DNA of 64,000 nucleotides from BRHc4a sp049323915 (lineage in GTDB: Bacteria; Bacillota; Desulfotomaculia; Desulfotomaculales; Desulfocucumaceae). Shown one piece after another: positions 60,397 to 64,000 of this stretch. A model generated the notes under the pieces. The model did not search any database. It worked only from the letters and a program-made list of their open reading frames with translations, and was not told the DNA's origin. A program made the position numbers and the translations under genes. The DNA lies in the NCBI GenBank assembly GCA_049323915.1, contig JBMOPC010000024.1, positions 57,866 through 121,865 of the forward strand, given 5' to 3'. The stretch's first letter is position 1; each line of letters begins with the position of its first letter.

Positions 60397-62058
60397 ATGA
60401 CGGTACAGTTGAAAGAAATACCACCGGTGTGGACCACCGGGTGGACTGATGAGCTGAGCACCGGCACCTGGCGCAGCGCAACGCCAATGCACCTGGAGCG
60501 GCCCTCTCCCTGCCGGGGCGCCTGCCCGGCCGGAGGGGACATACCCAAATGGATCAGGCAGGCCGGGGAGGGGCAGTTCCATTTGGCATGGCTGACCCTG
60601 ACGGCCCACAACCCGTTTCCGGCGGTGACCGGGAGGGTCTGCCACCACCCCTGCGAGGGTTCCTGCAACCGTGGGGAATACGACGGGGCGGTCACCATTA
60701 ACGCCCTGGAGCAGTTTATCGGGGACATGGCCCTTAAGGAGGGCTGGCCTCTGCCCGGTCCGGAAGCCGTAAAGGACGCCAGGGTGGCGGTGGTGGGCGG
60801 CGGCCCGGCCGGGCTGTCCTGCGCCTACCGGCTGCGCCGGCGGGGGTACCGGGTAACGGTGTTTGAGGCCCAACGGGAACCGGGGGGTGTGATGCGCTAC
60901 GGCATACCGGCTTACCGCCTGCCCAAGGAAGTGGTGGCCGGTGAGATAGACCGGCTGCTGGCCACCGGCATAGAACTGCGCGCCGGAGCTGCCGTCAGTG
61001 GAGAAGAGCTGGCTTTGCTGAGAAAGGAGTATGCCGCCCTGTGCCTGGCCACGGGAGCGCCCAGGGCAAAGGTGCTGCCGCAGTTTAACACCGCCGGAGG
61101 CAGGGTTTTAAGCGGACTGGAATTTCTTGGAGGGGTTAACCGGGACATCATTCCGGCCATAGGACGGCAGGTGGTGGTTATCGGCGGGGGCAGCGTGGCC
61201 ATGGATGTGGCCAGGACGGCCCGGCGGCTGGGCAGCCGGGTAAGGGTGCTGGCCCTGGAAGACAGGCGGGGCCTGCCCGCCCAGCACCGGGAAGTGCAGG
61301 AGGCGCTGGAAGAGGGAGTGGTAATCCGGGACGGGGTGATGGTGGGGGAAGTGGCCGAAGAAGGCGGCGGCCTTTACCTGACCTGCGCCAGGGTGGTATT
61401 GGACACCTCGGCCCCGCCGGGGGTGTTGAGGCCCATAGTACTCCCCGGTGTCAGCTTCGGGATTTACGCTGATACGGTAATACTGGCGGTGGGGCAGGAC
61501 CCTGAACTGGAGGGCTTTCCGGTCAATCAGGACCAAAACGGGCTGGTGGAGGTTGACGGCTGCCAGGCCGCCGGCGGCGCCGGGCTGTTCGCCTGCGGCG
61601 ACGCGGTCAGCATGCAGCGCTTTATCTCGGCGGCCGTCGGAGGCGGCAGGCGGGCCGCACTTGGCATCGAGAGTTATATTGAGGGCCGGGGGGAGGAATG
61701 CCGGGGCGCTGGGGATGCCTTGGAGGTTTCCTTTAAAGAAATCAACACTTTTTATTTCCCTGTCTCCCCCAGGGCCGAAAGAAAAACCTCCGACCCTGAT
61801 GTCAGGCTGCAGGACTTCAGGGAAACCAGGCTTGCCCTTACCGAGGGGGAGGCCCTCACCCAGGCCGGACGCTGCTTTAGCTGCGGACACTGCGTCAAGT
61901 GCGACAATTGCTATTATTATTGCCCGGACATGGCCGTGATCAGGGAGCCCTCCCCGGAAAAAACGTACGGCGTAGAGGACCGGTACTGCAAGGGGTGCGG
62001 CCTTTGCGTGGAGGAATGCCCCCGGGGGGCCGTAGTGCTGAAAGAGGTGAGAAGATGA
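60397..62058 (+). CDS. GltD-like FAD/NAD(P) oxidoreductase fused to a two-cluster ferredoxin (delta-type) domain
   Basis: 553 residues. N-terminal Fer4_20 (GltD_N) segment with CRGACPAGGDIPKWI near 39-53; FAD site VVGGGPAGLSCAYRL near 129-143; NAD(P) site VVIGGGSVAMDVARTARR near 260-277; GLFACGDAV near 405-413. The last about 80 residues hold CFSCGHCVKCDNCYYYCPD and CKGCGLCVEECP, two [4Fe-4S] clusters as in PorD/VorD. It probably links ferredoxin-level electrons from the complex to NAD(P). One base separates it from the gamma stop and it overlaps alpha by four bases. Confidence 0.9.
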   Translation: MTVQLKEIPPVWTTGWTDELSTGTWRSATPMHLERPSPCRGACPAGGDIPKWIRQAGEGQFHLAWLTLTAHNPFPAVTGRVCHHPCEGSCNRGEYDGAVTINALEQFIGDMALKEGWPLPGPEAVKDARVAVVGGGPAGLSCAYRLRRRGYRVTVFEAQREPGGVMRYGIPAYRLPKEVVAGEIDRLLATGIELRAGAAVSGEELALLRKEYAALCLATGAPRAKVLPQFNTAGGRVLSGLEFLGGVNRDIIPAIGRQVVVIGGGSVAMDVARTARRLGSRVRVLALEDRRGLPAQHREVQEALEEGVVIRDGVMVGEVAEEGGGLYLTCARVVLDTSAPPGVLRPIVLPGVSFGIYADTVILAVGQDPELEGFPVNQDQNGLVEVDGCQAAGGAGLFACGDAVSMQRFISAAVGGGRRAALGIESYIEGRGEECRGAGDALEVSFKEINTFYFPVSPRAERKTSDPDVRLQDFRETRLALTEGEALTQAGRCFSCGHCVKCDNCYYYCPDMAVIREPSPEKTYGVEDRYCKGCGLCVEECPRGAVVLKEVRR

Positions 62059-63212
62059 ACGGAGGATCCGCCCGCATGCTTTTAAACGGCAACCATGCCG
62101 CAGCCCACGGCGTGAGGCTGGCCAGGCCCAAAGTGGTGCCGGTCTACCCCATAACGCCGCAGACCCCCATACTGGAAAAGATCTCACAGTTCCAGGCCCG
62201 GGGAGAGATGGAAGTTGACATAATGACCATGGAATCCGAGCATTCCGCCATGGCCGCCTGCATCACCGCCTCCCTGACCGGGGTGAGGGTATTTACCGCC
62301 ACCGCCTCCCAGGGACTGATGCTTATGCACGAGATGCTGCACTATGCCTCGGGCGCCCAGGCCCCCATAGTCATGTGCAACGTCAACCGGACCATCGGGT
62401 CCCCGTGGGGCTTCTGGCCGGACCAGACCGACAGCCTGGCCCAGAGGGACACCGGCTGGATACAGTATTACTGCGAAAACCCCCAGGAGTCCCTGGACAC
62501 AGTTTTACAGGCCTACCGGGTGGCCGAAAAGGTCATGCTGCCGGCCATGGTGGTGTACGAGGCCTTTTATGTTTCCCACGCCCTGGAGGTGGTGGAGGTG
62601 CCTGACCAGGAAACAGCCGACCGGTATCTGCCGCCCTTCAGCCCGCTCCACCGGCTGGACCCCGAGATAGGTGAGTCCTGGGGAAACGTCGTCAATCAGG
62701 ACATGTTTTACCGCCACCGGCAGACTCTGGGCGGGTCAATGGACCGGGCGCTGGAGGCCGCCATTGAGGCCGACTCCCTCTGGAGGCAGCTTACCGGCCG
62801 GGGGTACGGAGTGATTGAAGAGTACCGCTGTCAGGGAGCGGAGATTCTTATCGTCACCATGGGATGTATGGCGGGAACCGCCCGGGAGGCGGTGGACCAA
62901 ATGCGGGATGCCGGAATGCCGGTGGGGCTCTTAAAGGTCAGGCTGTTTCGCCCATTTCCGGCGGAGCTGTTGCGGCGGGTATTGTCCACAGTACCAAGGG
63001 TGGTGGTTTTGGACCGCAACTTCGCGCCGGGCACCGGCGGCTTTCTGCACCAGGAATTAAAGGCGGCGCTTTACGGCCTTAAGGACGGGCCGGTGGTCCA
63101 CGGCTACCTTGCCGGGGTGGGCGGCACCAATGTGTCTCCCTCAAAAATCTCCTCCCTGGTACGGGAAGCCATGGAGGAGAAGCCGTCAGTGTATTCGGTC
63201 TGGAAGGGGTGA
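62055..63212 (+). CDS. 2-oxoacid:ferredoxin oxidoreductase, alpha subunit
   Basis: 385 residues. POR_N pyrimidine-binding domain with PVYPITPQTPILEKI near 29-43, MESEHSAMAACITASLTG near 58-75, and TASQGLMLMHEMLHYASG near 83-100; followed by a PFOR domain II (about 235-360). This is the ThDP-binding partner of beta. ATG 62055 overlaps the previous stop (ATGA), with GAGGTGAGA upstream. An ORF start at 61899 would be within the previous gene in another frame and is rejected. Confidence 0.92.
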   Translation: MNGGSARMLLNGNHAAAHGVRLARPKVVPVYPITPQTPILEKISQFQARGEMEVDIMTMESEHSAMAACITASLTGVRVFTATASQGLMLMHEMLHYASGAQAPIVMCNVNRTIGSPWGFWPDQTDSLAQRDTGWIQYYCENPQESLDTVLQAYRVAEKVMLPAMVVYEAFYVSHALEVVEVPDQETADRYLPPFSPLHRLDPEIGESWGNVVNQDMFYRHRQTLGGSMDRALEAAIEADSLWRQLTGRGYGVIEEYRCQGAEILIVTMGCMAGTAREAVDQMRDAGMPVGLLKVRLFRPFPAELLRRVLSTVPRVVVLDRNFAPGTGGFLHQELKAALYGLKDGPVVHGYLAGVGGTNVSPSKISSLVREAMEEKPSVYSVWKG

Positions 63213-63218
63213 TTTCTA

Positions 63219-64000
63219 GTGGGTTATCAGTTTGCTGAGGAAAAAATTTTTTGTTCCGGTCACCATGCCTGCCCCGGCTGCAACGCCGCTCTGGCCATCC
63301 GCTATATAGTCAACACGCTGGGGAAAGACACCGTCGCGGTGGTGCCCCCTTCGTGCATTGCCATCATATCCGGCCCCCAGCCCCTCAGCTCCATGCGCAT
63401 ACCGGTATACCAGACCACCCTTGAGGCCAGCGCCGCATCGGCCGCCGGCATCAAGAGGGCCCTTAGGGCCCGGGGGAAGGACCATGTCAATGTGGTGGCC
63501 ATCGCCGGGGACGGCGGGACATACGACATCGGGTTCCAGTCCCTTTCCTCGGCCGCCGAGCGCAATGAGGACATAATCTACATATGCCTGGACAATGAGG
63601 GCTACATGAACACCGGGGCGCAGAAAAGCTCCTCCACGCCTTACCTGGCCTATACCACCTCCACCCCCGGGGGCAAGCCCACGGCCAAAAAGAATATCGC
63701 CGAGATAATGGCGGCCCACCGGATACCCTACACCGCCACCGCCACCACGGGGTACCTGGACGACCTGGTGCGCAAGGTGGCCCGGGCCAGGGAAATCAAG
63801 GGCATGCGCTTTTTGGTGGTGCTCATACCCTGCCTGGACGGCTGGGGTGTGGCCGACCACGAGGGGGTGAAAATGTCCCGCCTGGCCGTGCAAACCGGTC
63901 TCTTTCCCCTGTATGAGGTGGAAAACGGCAGCAGGTATATACTCAGCCACGGCCCCCAGGGAATTCCGGTGGAGGCCTATTTAAGCCGCCAGAAGCGCTA
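63219..64000 (+). CDS. 2-oxoacid:ferredoxin oxidoreductase, beta subunit (cut by window end)
   Basis: GTG at 63219 behind GGGGTGATTT; 260 residues are visible and the frame is open at the edge. ThDP-binding C-terminal TPP enzyme: HHACPGCNAALAIRY near 15-29 ([4Fe-4S] ligands), AIAGDGGTYDIGFQSL near 87-102 and DNEGYMNTGAQKSSST near 118-133. It completes the alpha-beta-gamma-delta set. Confidence 0.92.
   Translation, partial: MGYQFAEEKIFCSGHHACPGCNAALAIRYIVNTLGKDTVAVVPPSCIAIISGPQPLSSMRIPVYQTTLEASAASAAGIKRALRARGKDHVNVVAIAGDGGTYDIGFQSLSSAAERNEDIIYICLDNEGYMNTGAQKSSSTPYLAYTTSTPGGKPTAKKNIAEIMAAHRIPYTATATTGYLDDLVRKVARAREIKGMRFLVVLIPCLDGWGVADHEGVKMSRLAVQTGLFPLYEVENGSRYILSHGPQGIPVEAYLSRQKR

Noticed and set aside
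61899..62054. Longer start for the alpha subunit
   Set aside because: Lies in another frame of the preceding gene; ATG 62055 with an ATGA overlap and ribosome site is the natural start.

Overview
The window looks like the chromosome of an anaerobic, spore-forming, fairly GC-rich Firmicute, most like the Peptococcaceae (Desulfotomaculum/Pelotomaculum group). This is inferred from a T-box leader, a glmS ribozyme, a ydaO-type c-di-AMP riboswitch, a SleB-type spore or cell-wall hydrolase, CvfB, DUF1540 and DUF3006 small proteins, an ADP-forming acyl-CoA synthetase, a tungsten-type aldehyde oxidoreductase and ferredoxin-linked 2-oxoacid oxidoreductases. No rRNA, tRNA or CRISPR array was seen. A 10-base run of N inside glmS marks an assembly gap.

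Layout. 1-1.4 kb: minus-strand lipase-like hydrolase (cut by the window edge) and a PilZ protein. 1.56-2.9 kb: argH. 2.9-15.5 kb: a T-box-controlled branched-chain amino acid operon, ilvD-ilvB-ilvN-ilvB2-leuA-leuC-leuD-leuB-cimA. It has two acetolactate synthase large subunits, makes isoleucine by the citramalate route, and has no ilvC. 15.6-21.7 kb: cdaA-cdaR-glmM-glmS (c-di-AMP synthesis and cell-wall precursors), with a glmS ribozyme and a structured repeat before glmS. 21.7-26 kb: an AT-rich, repeat-rich patch with an unusual helicase-nuclease-LexA-protease fusion, flanked by transposase, regulator and acetyltransferase remnants.

26-37 kb: a LuxR-type regulator opposite an acetoin or 2-oxoacid dehydrogenase locus: SDR, AOR (internally deleted), butanediol-dehydrogenase-like pseudogene, acoX, acoA, acoB, an E2 fused to an AhpD domain, and a LipB-LipA fusion. 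37.4-45.3 kb: c-di-AMP riboswitch with a LysM/SleB hydrolase, small hypothetical genes, a TauE/SafE exporter with two mini membrane proteins, a tandem duplication of a DUF2292-like gene, CvfB, DUF3006 and HD-GYP genes. 45.5-51.6 kb: ADP-forming acyl-CoA synthetase, DUF2325 protein, typA, DUF1540 and an unknown gene. 51.8-64 kb: two divergent units around a sigma-54 activator. Leftward are a hydantoinase and a three-subunit molybdenum oxidoreductase. Rightward is a 2-oxoacid:ferredoxin oxidoreductase whose delta subunit is fused to a GltD-like flavoprotein. A -24/-12 promoter can be read before each unit.

Short inverted repeats are dispersed through the window, and two of them supply the stop codon and last residues of real genes (ilvD and cvfB). 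The observations I rate highest are the helicase-nuclease-S24 fusion with LexA-like catalytic spacing, the structured element shared by the glmS and AOR leaders, the E2-AhpD and LipB-LipA fusions, and the paired sigma-54 promoters.
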